Assembly (NCBI GenBank): GCA_017521125.1
Contig: JAFXDV010000010.1
Location: 1-64,000 of the forward strand
Length of the DNA: 64,000 nt
Source: Clostridia bacterium
GTDB lineage: Bacteria; Bacillota; Clostridia; Oscillospirales; Acutalibacteraceae
Direction of reading: 5' to 3'
In this document: piece by piece, positions 1-7,469 of the stretch
Numbering within the stretch: the first letter of the stretch is position 1
How the letters are laid out: every line of letters starts with the position of its first letter
Position numbers and translations under genes: made by a program
The notes under the pieces: model-generated
Seen by the model: the letters and a program-made list of their open reading frames with translations, nothing else
Database searches by the model: none
Told to the model about the DNA's origin: nothing

Positions 1-148
1 AAGGTTAAAACGAAATAATAAGTCATAACAAGTTGAAATGAGTTGTTTGCGAAAAACCCTTTATTTACAAGACTTTTGGATAGTTTTATTAACAGCTAAC
101 GATACGTGACAATAATTCACGAAATATTAGTTGTCAAATTCCAATTTG
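1..148. other. Intergenic left edge
   Basis: This stretch lies downstream of the TetR gene stop codon and is A+T-rich. Only a weak 5-bp hairpin (CGTGA/TCACG, about 105-121) is visible. No gene, clear terminator or promoter is seen. Confidence 0.5.
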
Positions 149-748
149 TCATTCTTTTCCGTGGATACAAACCTGAATAATGGCAGAAATGTCCTCAATG
201 TCTTTTTTACAACCATCCTTCAACCACTCCGTAATGATTGCGGTAATGCCGTTGAGATAGAACATCATAACATAGTTTTGTTCATCCCTTGGGTAGTTAA
301 ATCTGTCCAATATAGGTTTAAACACATTATCAAACAGCCTGTGGAAAATTTCTACTGTGTCAAATGCTTTTGATTGTAACAGCATTGCTGAAAATACTCG
401 CTGATTTTCTTTGATAAATAGAAGGTAGGGATACAGATGCTTCTCGTTGATAAAATCTAACTCCCGCAAATCACAGTTCTCATATTTTGTTGTGATTTTA
501 TTCATATCTTCTAAAACTATATTGGATGGAAAATAGGAAGAAAAGTTGTCCAACACATATCTTGTAGTTTCTTTCAATAATTCAACCGTGTTTTCGTAGT
601 GAAGATAAAAGGTTGAGCGATTTACCTCTGCCTTTTCACAAATCTCGCTAATCGTTATATACTCAAACGGTTTCTTTTCAAGCAAGGAAAGGAGCGCCTT
701 ATCAAACTTTACCGCAGTATTAAAGTATTTACTTTCTGATTTGTTCAT
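149..748 (-). CDS. TetR/AcrR family transcriptional regulator
   Basis: A 199-residue one-component regulator. Residues about 10-60 form the TetR-type helix-turn-helix with the typical ending VNRSTFYLHY, which places the recognition helix. The remaining two thirds are helical and presumably form the ligand and dimer domain. The start is the ATG at 748 because AAAGGAGGT lies just upstream; an in-frame ATG six codons earlier would place that Shine-Dalgarno inside the gene. It follows the small membrane-protein gene by about 20 bases, so both are probably one transcript and the membrane protein a likely target. The ligand cannot be read from the sequence. Confidence 0.88.
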   Translation of the reverse strand: MNKSESKYFNTAVKFDKALLSLLEKKPFEYITISEICEKAEVNRSTFYLHYENTVELLKETTRYVLDNFSSYFPSNIVLEDMNKITTKYENCDLRELDFINEKHLYPYLLFIKENQRVFSAMLLQSKAFDTVEIFHRLFDNVFKPILDRFNYPRDEQNYVMMFYLNGITAIITEWLKDGCKKDIEDISAIIQVCIHGKE

Positions 749-768
749 AAAGGCACCTCCTTTCATAA

Positions 769-1119
769 TTACTGTTCACTTATTTGGCGAGCAAGTTCCA
801 CGATTTCATAGGCATATTTTGCTTTTCCCTTTTCCAGCATCTTCTTGTAGATGGGATAATTGATACTGCAACCAATAATACCGATGATACCGATAACAAT
901 GCCAAGCACCATACCTGCCAAGCCGCTTCCAATTACCTGCATTGCCAAACTCATACCGGTACCAAGCACAAGTGAGGAAACGATGCCAAATGAGTATGTG
1001 AAAATAGTGGCAGGAAGTTTTGCTTTATTATCTAACTTTTTAAGGGCAACGATTTTGGAATTTTCTTTTGGTGCATAATCTTTTGCGATAGATTCTGCAA
1101 TAATTTTGTCTGTGTTCAT
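769..1119 (-). CDS. Small two-helix membrane protein beside a TetR regulator
   Basis: A 116-residue protein. Residues 1-35 are hydrophilic, followed by two hydrophobic segments at about 38-62 and 66-90 rich in Gly, Ile and Val, then a basic/helical tail. No catalytic motif is visible. Homologues of this type are common next to TetR genes in Firmicutes and are sometimes labelled dihydropteridine reductase in automatic annotation; nothing in the sequence supports that enzyme activity, so I do not use the name. A strong AGGAGG lies upstream of the ATG. It is the first gene of a two-gene transcript with the TetR regulator. Confidence 0.7.
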   Translation of the reverse strand: MNTDKIIAESIAKDYAPKENSKIVALKKLDNKAKLPATIFTYSFGIVSSLVLGTGMSLAMQVIGSGLAGMVLGIVIGIIGIIGCSINYPIYKKMLEKGKAKYAYEIVELARQISEQ

Positions 1120-1180
1120 ATATAGAACCTCCTTTTTGTTTTTGCAATATTATTTTACTGCTTAAAGAGGAGGAACTGAA

Positions 1181-1204
1181 CAACACAAGTTTGAAAATGT
1201 GTTG
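1181..1204. promoter_or_regulatory. Inverted repeat, possible TetR operator
   Basis: Perfect 7-bp arms CAACACA and TGTGTTG are separated by 10 bases, in the leader of the membrane-protein/TetR transcript. Size and position suit a TetR-family operator, but a simple RNA hairpin is equally possible. Confidence 0.35.
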
Positions 1205-1240
1205 ATTTGAAAATCAAATTAAAATTTATCGGGCAGTTAT

Positions 1241-1265
1241 ATTGTAGCACAACTTGACTAACAAA
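1241..1265 (-). promoter_or_regulatory. Extended -10 promoter for the membrane protein/TetR pair
   Basis: On the minus strand the motif TGCTACAAT (TGn plus -10) is preceded by TTTGTTAGTCAAGTTG and a T-rich -35 region. The same 25-bp block, with five mismatches, occurs at the YitT promoter at 2240-2264. The transcript would have a leader of about 115 bases. Confidence 0.55.
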
Positions 1266-1279
1266 AAAAGAGGATGTTA

Positions 1280-1314
1280 AAAACACCCATAGTTTTTAAA
1301 ACTGTGGGTGTTTT
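1280..1314 (-). terminator. Intrinsic terminator after the yitT-like gene
   Basis: A 17-bp stem (AAAACACCCAYAGTTTT with one G-U pair) around a single central base lies 24 bases past the YitT stop codon. On the minus strand it is followed by a short U-run. The A/T-rich stem ends could also let it work in the other direction. Confidence 0.7.
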
Positions 1315-1338
1315 CGCATCTTGTTAAACTGTCCCTTT

Positions 1339-2202
1339 TTATTTGTTGTTATTTGAGAATACATCTGCAACTTCGCTTATTGTTATGTATGCACTGTGGT
1401 CAATTTCGTGAACAAGTTCCTTCATCCTAACAACCTGATAACGATTTACCACGAAATATATCATTGCCTTTTCTTCCCTTGAATAACCGCCTTTGGCTTC
1501 CAAACGTGTTACTCCGCTTCCAAATACTTCACAAAGTTTATTACATATCTCGTTAGGATATTCGGTAATGATAATAGCACATTTTGCTCTGTCAAGACCA
1601 TCAACAATGAAGTCTATAGTCTTTAATGCTGCCGCATAAGTAACAATTGAATAAAGTGGTAAAATCCAACTTTTAAGAACAAAGCCACACACAATATAAA
1701 TCAGTACGTTATATATCATTACAAAGGTACCAACTGTAATTCCAAGACGCTTAGCAAAAATTAACGCCATAACTTCAATACCATCCATAGCCCCGCCATA
1801 GCGAATGGCTATGCCGCTTCCAATTCCGGAAATTACACCACCAAAGAGGGCGCAAAGAAGCAAATCTGTACCCGCCAACGGCGAGGCAATGCTCACGTCA
1901 ATTGGAAAGACATCTGTAATTAGCCAAGCAAACAAAGAGTAGATGCAAACCGAGTATATGGCATATATTGTAAATCTCCAACCCTGCTTTTTAAGTCCTA
2001 AAAGAAATAGCGGAATATTTAGTACAATAAGGAAAATAGGAAGGGTTAAATATTCCGGCGTTAGTTGGTCTAAAAGCATAGATGTTCCGGAGATACCGCT
2101 ATCATATAATTTTACAGGCATTAAGAAAACTGTAATGCCAAATGCATTAACAATACCTGCAATAGTAAGCATTAAAAAATTAGTGCATTTTAATTTATTC
2201 AT
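1339..2202 (-). CDS. YitT family membrane protein (DUF161/DUF2179)
   Basis: A 287-residue protein with about five hydrophobic segments in residues 5-205, including a glycine-rich stretch GVISGIGSGIAIRYGG. It ends in a soluble domain of about 80 residues (from about 208) that matches the DUF2179 region of YitT proteins, with the conserved type of ending YITISEVADVF. YitT-family membrane proteins have no firmly established transport substrate. The ATG has GAGG upstream. It is monocistronic: an extended -10 promoter lies upstream and a terminator downstream. Confidence 0.88.
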   Translation of the reverse strand: MNKLKCTNFLMLTIAGIVNAFGITVFLMPVKLYDSGISGTSMLLDQLTPEYLTLPIFLIVLNIPLFLLGLKKQGWRFTIYAIYSVCIYSLFAWLITDVFPIDVSIASPLAGTDLLLCALFGGVISGIGSGIAIRYGGAMDGIEVMALIFAKRLGITVGTFVMIYNVLIYIVCGFVLKSWILPLYSIVTYAAALKTIDFIVDGLDRAKCAIIITEYPNEICNKLCEVFGSGVTRLEAKGGYSREEKAMIYFVVNRYQVVRMKELVHEIDHSAYITISEVADVFSNNNK

Positions 2203-2239
2203 ACTTTAGACCTCGCTCGTTATTAGTTTTTGCTTATTA

Positions 2240-2264
2240 ATTATAGCACATCTTGGCCAACAAA
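2240..2264 (-). promoter_or_regulatory. Extended -10 promoter of the yitT-like gene
   Basis: On the minus strand TGCTATAAT (extended -10) is preceded by TTTGTTGGCCAAGATG. The block is closely similar to the promoter at 1241-1265, suggesting shared regulation or common origin. Confidence 0.6.
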
Positions 2265-2291
2265 TAAAGCAAAAACATATCAACGCTTTGT

Positions 2292-2672
2292 CTACATAAC
2301 CGTCTCTACCGATGGCACTTGGCCGCTTCGCATATGGATAAGGGCGGTTTTTGCAGAGTTAACCGCTGCGAAAAACTCCTCTTTTGTTTTTTCATTTGCA
2401 AAAGGCTCTAACTGTGAGAGTTTAAGCCCTACCTCGTCTAACAATTCGTGATTTATAAAAACCGCAAGTAGTTTTTCCTTTTCTATCCATATCTCTTCTG
2501 CCTTTAAAGCGGCGCTTTTTGCCAAAGACTCCTCGCCGTTTCGCATATGCTTTTCGCTATTTTCTACTGTTTCGTATATATCATTATATGCTTTTTGTGT
2601 GGTACATACCCCCAAATAACAGGCGCCACCTAAAATAATTATTATGATAAAGCTTGCTATCAGTCTTTTCAT
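2292..2672 (-). CDS. DUF4363 family membrane-anchored protein
   Basis: A 126-residue protein with an N-terminal hydrophobic segment (residues 4-22, no lipobox) and an extracytoplasmic, helix-forming charged domain rich in Glu, Lys and Ala. DUF4363 proteins are commonly encoded next to DUF421 membrane proteins in Clostridia, and here only two bases separate the genes, so the two products are likely partners. The biochemical role is unknown. AAAGGA precedes the ATG. Confidence 0.75.
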   Translation of the reverse strand: MKRLIASFIIIIILGGACYLGVCTTQKAYNDIYETVENSEKHMRNGEESLAKSAALKAEEIWIEKEKLLAVFINHELLDEVGLKLSQLEPFANEKTKEEFFAAVNSAKTALIHMRSGQVPSVETVM

Positions 2673-2674
2673 TT

Positions 2675-3343
2675 TTATCCTTTCTTTATGAGTGTGAAAT
2701 TGCCGTATCTGTCAAGACTAAGGAGAAAAACCCGAGAGACCTCCAAGCCGTTGGCTAAAACAATTTTTACTACGTCTTCTTTTTGTATTTCAAGGGCAGA
2801 TAGCGATTCATCCACAATTTTTCCATCGCTTATCACAGGCAAGGGCATCCCCTCTTTTTGCGGCTTTTTGTTTAGCGTTTGGGGAGTCAGAGGCTGATTA
2901 TCCTCTTTTAATAAAACACTGAGGCTTCCGTTGACCTCTAAAACTGCATAAGAAACATTATCTAACGAAAACACGTCCTGAGCCCTTAAGAGTTCTATTA
3001 AATCTAAAACTGTGAGTCTAACTCGACTCATTGCCTTTTGGTCGATAACTCCGTTTTTTATAACCACCACACTTTTGCCGGATATCAGCTTTCTGATTTT
3101 AAGGCTTTTCATTGCCGCTACAGAAATCACAATCTCTAACGCCACAAGGGTAAACATTGCGCAAATTCCTAAAATCAGAGGTTGAGAGGAGTCCTGAAGA
3201 GGAATCGCCGCAATCTCAGATATAAGCAGGGTTACAACAAGTTCTCCGGGCTGCATATCCCCTATCTGCCTTTTTCCCATAAGGCGTATTGCAGCTATAA
3301 CGAAAAAGTAGATAATTATCGTTCTGATGACCGAAATAAGCAT
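2675..3343 (-). CDS. DUF421 (YetF/YcaP-type) membrane protein
   Basis: A 222-residue protein. Two or three transmembrane segments lie in residues 1-80 (with RLMGKRQIGDMQPGELVVT, the DUF421 signature region). A cytoplasmic two-part domain follows with KNGVIDQKAMSRVRLTVLDLIELLRAQ and a C-terminal valine-rich beta segment. YetF-type proteins have been linked to spore or envelope functions in bacilli, but no activity is established. It is the first gene of a pair with the DUF4363 protein. The start codon directly follows a hairpin whose 3' arm carries the only Shine-Dalgarno-like sequence (GGTGA). Confidence 0.85.
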   Translation of the reverse strand: MLISVIRTIIIYFFVIAAIRLMGKRQIGDMQPGELVVTLLISEIAAIPLQDSSQPLILGICAMFTLVALEIVISVAAMKSLKIRKLISGKSVVVIKNGVIDQKAMSRVRLTVLDLIELLRAQDVFSLDNVSYAVLEVNGSLSVLLKEDNQPLTPQTLNKKPQKEGMPLPVISDGKIVDESLSALEIQKEDVVKIVLANGLEVSRVFLLSLDRYGNFTLIKKG

Positions 3344-3373
3344 AAAAAAATCACCGCAAATATTATTTGCGGT
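3344..3373 (-). terminator. Hairpin plus U-run between rex and the DUF421 gene
   Basis: A 9-bp stem ACCGCAAAT/ATTTGCGGT with a 3-base loop is followed on the minus strand by TGATTTTTTT, directly abutting the DUF421 start codon. It can act as the rex terminator. It also buries the GGTGA that is the only ribosome-binding candidate for the next gene. Confidence 0.6.
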
Positions 3374-3376
3374 AAT

Positions 3377-4012
3377 TTAATATTTATGATTTTTAATTTT
3401 ATAAGAAAGTCGTGCTAAAGTATCGTTTAAGTGGACGTTTTCTACCGACACGTCAGGGTGCAGAAGAGTGATATCGTAATGTGTGAAATTCCAAAAACCT
3501 TTTATTCCAAGGTTTATAAGTTTTTCAGACAAATTTTTTGCGGCAGAGGTTGGTACACATAAAATAGCAACCTGCGGCTTATGTTCTTTGCAAAATTCTT
3601 CGAGACGGTCTATATCCAAAACAGTAAGGTTTGAAGCTGCAGTACCCACAACCTCAGGACTATTATCAAAGGCTCCTACAAGCCTGAAGCCCAGCTTTTT
3701 AAAGTTCATATTCTCAGCTACTGCAAGGCCCAGTCTTCCCACACCAATCATAATGGCGTCGGTTATTGTATTAAATCCTAATATGTTTCCGATTTCATCA
3801 TAAAGCATATCAATATTATATCCATAGCCCTGTTGACCAAAACCGCCAAAGCAGTTGAGGTCCTGCCTGATTTGACTTGCTGTAACCTTCATTAAATCAG
3901 CAAGCTCTCCTGAAGAAATTCTGGTTATATTTTGTTTTTTAAGCTCACCTAAAAAGCGGTAGTATCGGGGTAGTCTTTTAATAACAGAGGCGGATATGCG
4001 ATTTTCTTTCAT
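3377..4012 (-). CDS. rex: Redox-sensing transcriptional repressor Rex
   Basis: Rex represses fermentative and respiratory genes and is released when NADH/NAD+ rises. The 211-residue product has the family length. Residues about 5-75 form the winged helix (ISSGELADLMKVTASQIRQD, then the FGGFGQQGYGY wing). A Rossmann domain follows, with IGVGRLGLAVA as the NAD(H)-binding glycine motif at about 90-100 and AFDNSPEVVG nearby. The C-terminal helix that swaps between subunits is present. I chose the ATG at 4012, with AGGTG six bases upstream; ATG and GTG codons two and three triplets earlier are possible. The gene is divergent from a lipoprotein gene. Confidence 0.95.
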   Translation of the reverse strand: MKENRISASVIKRLPRYYRFLGELKKQNITRISSGELADLMKVTASQIRQDLNCFGGFGQQGYGYNIDMLYDEIGNILGFNTITDAIMIGVGRLGLAVAENMNFKKLGFRLVGAFDNSPEVVGTAASNLTVLDIDRLEEFCKEHKPQVAILCVPTSAAKNLSEKLINLGIKGFWNFTHYDITLLHPDVSVENVHLNDTLARLSYKIKNHKY

Positions 4013-4030
4013 CCTCATCACCTAACAATT

Positions 4031-4059
4031 ATTATAAAGCATTTACAATATTTTGTAAA
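4031..4059 (-). promoter_or_regulatory. rex promoter overlapped by a perfect 7-4-7 palindrome
   Basis: Minus-strand -35 TTTACA (4054-4059) and -10 TATAAT (4031-4036) are 17 bases apart. A perfect palindrome TTTACAA-TATT-TTGTAAA (4042-4059) covers the -35 box and much of the spacer, an ideal position for an operator. The arms do not match the known clostridial Rex site TTGTTAA-N4-TTAACAA. Confidence 0.65.
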
Positions 4060-4072
4060 CCCCCTAAAAAAC

Positions 4073-4101
4073 TTGACTTTTTTAGTGTTTAATGATATGG
4101 T
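4073..4101 (+). promoter_or_regulatory. Promoter of the NlpC/P60-like lipoprotein gene
   Basis: TTGACT and TATGGT are separated by 17 bases. AAAAGGAG then precedes the ATG at 4136 by five bases. It starts 13 bases from the rex palindrome, so one regulator could affect both directions. Confidence 0.65.
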
Positions 4102-4135
4102 ATTGTCGTATGTAGTACTTTTAAAAGGAGAAACT

Positions 4136-5368
4136 ATGAGCAAACGAATTTTAGCTTTTTTATTAGCCTTCGCCTTAATTTTTCTTGCAGGTTGCAAGAA
4201 AAACAACTCCCCTACCATTGAAATAGAAAGTTCATCCATAACCGAGACCTCAAGTGAAGAGTCTTCGTCAGAGGAGTCAAGCAGCGAACCTGAAAGCAGC
4301 GAACCTGAAAGCAGCGAGCCTGAAAGCAGCAAGCCTACTCCCAGCAGTAAACCTGCTGAAAGCAGCAAGCCTGCAGAAAGCACCCCCCTCAGCGCCGCTC
4401 CCGTAAGGCCTCAAACCGACTACGAATACAATACCAATATGGACATTAACGATAACGTCTTTATGGACTCTCTTATTTATACAGGATACAATATTAAAAA
4501 GCACATTGCCGACGGCGAAATGTGGAAATACCGTCTTGCCTCTACAAAAAGGGCAAAGGGTTGGCTTTCTAAAATCGGTTATGGCGGAGTAGCATCTGGA
4601 TACGAGACCAACTCCGAAGGCAAACCTGACATCAAATATTTTGAGCGTTCAGGTGGTCTCGTTTGTGCTTCCTTTGTTACCTACGTTTATTTTAACTATC
4701 TGCCTAACGTTGCAGGAATCGACACCTCCTTCCTAGACAGACCTGTAAAATCTGTCTGGGCAGACGATATGTACAAGGCTGCAAAAAAATGGGTGGACAA
4801 GGGTTATTCAAGATATATTGATTTTAGCGTTTACAAGGATGGCGCAGGATACCTCCACTTTACACCCAAAGAAGAAATTCCTATCGGTTCAATTATGGTT
4901 ATGTGTAATGCCTTAGATAAAAAGGACGTGGGCATGCACGTATCCGTTTATGCCGGTTACAAAAACGGATACCACTGGGTTTACCATGTTGGAAACGATA
5001 ATGGTCCTGAATTTTGCGCTGTTGAGCGTATGCATTTCGGCCCTGACCCACAGTGGCCTTTAAAGGTTATTACCACTCCAAGCAATATCAGAATGGCGGC
5101 TTGTCTTGAAATTACCCTTACCGACGAAAACGGCGGTGCTATTTCAGGAGTGGAATTCAAGGCTAAGAACAAAAAGAGCGGCACAGAATACAAACTTGGA
5201 AAGACTAACGAAGAAGGCAAACTTTCTAAAGAAGGTCTGCCCTATGGAGATTACGTTTTAACAGGCGGCGACACCTCTACGGAGGTTACCTTGACTACTC
5301 AAAACAACAGTTTAAAACAGGTTTCAGTAACAAAAGTTTCGGCTACTGTTACAAGCCAAAGCGAATAA
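4136..5368 (+). CDS. Lipoprotein with Ser/Glu/Pro linker, NlpC/P60-like and Cna-B-like domains
   Basis: A 410-residue exported protein. The signal peptide ends in the lipobox LAGC at about residue 20. Residues about 28-90 are a low-complexity linker built on repeats of ESSEP and SSKP, probably spanning the wall. Residues about 105-330 resemble an NlpC/P60 fold: the candidate nucleophile lies in GGLVCASFVTYVYF and a histidine in VGMHVSVYAGY. Residues about 335-395 form a Cna-B/SpaA-like beta domain (GVEFKAKNKKSGTEYKLGKT, then LPYGDY). The likely role is hydrolysis or binding of peptidoglycan peptides. The start at 4136 is fixed by AAAAGGAG and the signal peptide. It is monocistronic. Confidence 0.75.
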   Translation: MSKRILAFLLAFALIFLAGCKKNNSPTIEIESSSITETSSEESSSEESSSEPESSEPESSEPESSKPTPSSKPAESSKPAESTPLSAAPVRPQTDYEYNTNMDINDNVFMDSLIYTGYNIKKHIADGEMWKYRLASTKRAKGWLSKIGYGGVASGYETNSEGKPDIKYFERSGGLVCASFVTYVYFNYLPNVAGIDTSFLDRPVKSVWADDMYKAAKKWVDKGYSRYIDFSVYKDGAGYLHFTPKEEIPIGSIMVMCNALDKKDVGMHVSVYAGYKNGYHWVYHVGNDNGPEFCAVERMHFGPDPQWPLKVITTPSNIRMAACLEITLTDENGGAISGVEFKAKNKKSGTEYKLGKTNEEGKLSKEGLPYGDYVLTGGDTSTEVTLTTQNNSLKQVSVTKVSATVTSQSE

Positions 5369-5380
5369 TTTTAACTGTTT

Positions 5381-5418
5381 CCCCCTACTAATATTTGTGT
5401 TAGTGGGGGATGTTTTTT
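5381..5418 (+). terminator. Intrinsic terminator of the lipoprotein gene
   Basis: CCCCCTACTAA pairs with TTAGTGGGGG (one bulged T), followed by ATGTTTTTTG. Confidence 0.8.
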
Positions 5419-5468
5419 GTTAGCCGATGCGTGAAATCCTTATCACAAAATCTAATTTGGGTTTAAAT

Positions 5469-5481
5469 GCATAGGCTATGC
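5469..5481. promoter_or_regulatory. Palindrome upstream of the hexuronate operon
   Basis: GCATAG-G-CTATGC, a perfect 6-1-6 palindrome, lies about 58 bases upstream of the operon's -10 element. It is a candidate regulator site; no known family consensus was recognised. Confidence 0.3.
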
Positions 5482-5535
5482 GAAGATTTGCAATGAAATT
5501 TAATAATTTTTGCACTTTATTTATATTTATTATTG

Positions 5536-5544
5536 TGATATAAT
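5536..5544 (+). promoter_or_regulatory. Extended -10 promoter of the hexuronate operon
   Basis: TGATATAAT (TGn followed by TATAAT) lies 31 bases before the uxuA start, with only a weak T-rich -35 (TTTATT) 17 bases upstream. A poor -35 is typical of promoters that need an activator or are controlled by sugar supply. Confidence 0.6.
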
Positions 5545-5575
5545 GTGTATAAGCTTATATGAAAGAAGGTACATT

Positions 5576-6616
5576 ATGAAACTTACTTTTCGTTGGTATG
5601 GAGACTCTGACCCTGTTTCTTTAGAAAAAATCAGTCAAATTCCTACCATGACAGGCATTGTTTCGGCGGTTTACGACGTAAAGCCGGGCGGTGTTTGGAG
5701 CGAGGAAAGCATTTTAAAAATAAAAGAGGATGCTGCTAAGCACGGTCTTGATTTTGAGGTTGTGGAAAGCGTGCCGGTTCCTGAAGACATAAAGTTAGGA
5801 AATGAGAAAGCACCTCAGCTTATCGAAAATTACTGTGAAAATGTCCGTCGTCTCGGCAAGGCAGGAGTAAAGTGCATTTGCTACAACTTTATGCCTGTTT
5901 TCGACTGGCTCAGAAGCGAACTCGAGCACCAGCAGGCCGACGGCGCTAACGCTCTTGCTTATGATGAGCAGACCGTTCTTGCTATGAACCCACTAACTAG
6001 TGAATTATCTCTTCCCGGTTGGGATGCAAGTTACAACAAGGAAGAGCTTAAAGAACTCTTAAACGCTTATGCAAAATTAGGAGAAGAAGGTCTTTGGAAA
6101 AACCTTGAAACCTTCTTAAAGGCGGTTATTCCCGTTGCCGTTGAATCAGGGGTTAATATGGCTATTCATCCTGATGACCCACCATGGGGAATGTTCGGTC
6201 TTCCAAGAATTATTACAGGAAAAGAAAATCTAAAGAGATTTTTTGATATAGTTCCCGTAACTAATAACGGTTTAACCCTCTGCACAGGTTCTTTCGGTGC
6301 AAACCCTGATAACGACCTTGTAGATATGGTAAATTCCTTTGCAGACAGAATCCACTTCGTTCATCTTCGCAACATCAAGCACACTGGCAAGCGCAAGTTT
6401 GAAGAGGTTGGACATCCAACCGAGTGCGGCTCTGTTGATATGTACGGCATTGCAAAAGCTCTTGTTAAAAACGGCTTTGACGGATATGTAAGACCCGACC
6501 ACGGAAGAATGATTTGGGGCGAAAAGGGTCGTTACGGTTACGGCCTCTTTGACAGAGCCCTTGGCGCAACCTATTTAGCAGGTCTTTTTGAAGCACTTGA
6601 AAAGGAGAATAGATAA
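5576..6616 (+). CDS. uxuA: D-mannonate dehydratase
   Basis: Converts D-mannonate to 2-keto-3-deoxy-D-gluconate (KDG) in glucuronate catabolism, a cytoplasmic metal-dependent lyase with a TIM-barrel fold. The 346-residue length and the opening MKLTFRWYGDSDPVSLEKI are typical. Metal/active-site stretches include MAIHPDDPPWGMFGLPR (about 199), HFVHLRNIKHTGKRKFEE and DHGRMIWGE near the end. The start at 5576 follows GAAAGAAGG; a 22-codon upstream extension has no support. It is the first gene of a six-gene operon and its stop overlaps the next start (TAATG). Confidence 0.96.
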   Translation: MKLTFRWYGDSDPVSLEKISQIPTMTGIVSAVYDVKPGGVWSEESILKIKEDAAKHGLDFEVVESVPVPEDIKLGNEKAPQLIENYCENVRRLGKAGVKCICYNFMPVFDWLRSELEHQQADGANALAYDEQTVLAMNPLTSELSLPGWDASYNKEELKELLNAYAKLGEEGLWKNLETFLKAVIPVAVESGVNMAIHPDDPPWGMFGLPRIITGKENLKRFFDIVPVTNNGLTLCTGSFGANPDNDLVDMVNSFADRIHFVHLRNIKHTGKRKFEEVGHPTECGSVDMYGIAKALVKNGFDGYVRPDHGRMIWGEKGRYGYGLFDRALGATYLAGLFEALEKENR

Positions 6617-7440
6617 TGGAAAAGGTTGTAGTTGTTACAGGCGCAGGCGGAGTCCTTTGCTCCTCCTTTGCAGAATTTTTAGCAAGTAAAGGTGCTAAGG
6701 TTGCCCTTCTTGACTTAAACGAGGCCGCTGCCGCTGCAGTTGCCGAAAAAATCAATTTGGGTGGCGGTACCGCTAAAGCATATAAATGTAACGTTCTTGA
6801 AAAGGATAACATTCAGGCAGTTCACGACCAAATAGTTGCCGACCTTGGTAAATGCGATATTCTTATTAACGGAGCAGGGGGAAACAGTCCTAAGTGCACC
6901 ACCGCTCACGAGGAATACGAAAAAGGCGACGAGTCGGCAGAAGAGTTTACCACCTTCTTCAATATTGATGAAAAAGGCTTCGACTTTGTTTTCGACCTCA
7001 ATATGAAGGGTGTTTTACTTCCAAGCCAGGTATTTATGTCTGATATGCTTGGAAAAGATGGTTGCTGTGTAATTAACGTTTCTTCAATGAACGCTTACAG
7101 ACCTCTTACCAAAATTCCCGCTTACTCTGCTGCAAAGTCTGCGGTTAGTAACTTTACTCAGTGGCTTGCCGTTCACTTTGCAAAGGAAGGCATTAGAGTT
7201 AACGCTATTGCTCCGGGATTTTTTGCTACTAATCAGAACCGTGCTTTACTCTTTAACGAGGACGGCACTCCTACTGCCAGAACAGGCAAAATTTTAAGAG
7301 CTACACCTATGGGAAGATTCGGCGAGTCTGAAGAATTACTCGGCACTCTTGAGTGGCTTGTTGACGAAACAAAATCCGGTTTTGTAACAGGAGTTACCAT
7401 TCCTGTTGATGGCGGCTTCTCCGCTTATTCCGGTGTTTAA
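6616..7440 (+). CDS. uxuB: SDR-type D-mannonate oxidoreductase (fructuronate reductase)
   Basis: Reduces D-fructuronate to D-mannonate with NAD(P)H. The 274-residue protein is a classical short-chain dehydrogenase: TGAGGVLCSSFAEFL binds the nucleotide at residues 8-22, NGAGG follows at about 87, and the catalytic set is S in NVSSMNAY and the pair Y-x3-K in YSAAK (about 171-175). Downstream of uxuA this SDR type corresponds to Bacillus YjmF rather than the long-chain Escherichia coli UxuB. It overlaps uxuA by one base, so translation is coupled. Assignment of substrate rests on context. Confidence 0.88.
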   Translation: MEKVVVVTGAGGVLCSSFAEFLASKGAKVALLDLNEAAAAAVAEKINLGGGTAKAYKCNVLEKDNIQAVHDQIVADLGKCDILINGAGGNSPKCTTAHEEYEKGDESAEEFTTFFNIDEKGFDFVFDLNMKGVLLPSQVFMSDMLGKDGCCVINVSSMNAYRPLTKIPAYSAAKSAVSNFTQWLAVHFAKEGIRVNAIAPGFFATNQNRALLFNEDGTPTARTGKILRATPMGRFGESEELLGTLEWLVDETKSGFVTGVTIPVDGGFSAYSGV

Positions 7441-7469
7441 TATTTATAAAATTGTTGGGGGCAAATAAA

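Noticed and set aside
769..1119. Name dihydropteridine reductase for the small membrane protein
   Set aside because: No nucleotide-binding or catalytic motif; two transmembrane helices dominate the 116 residues.
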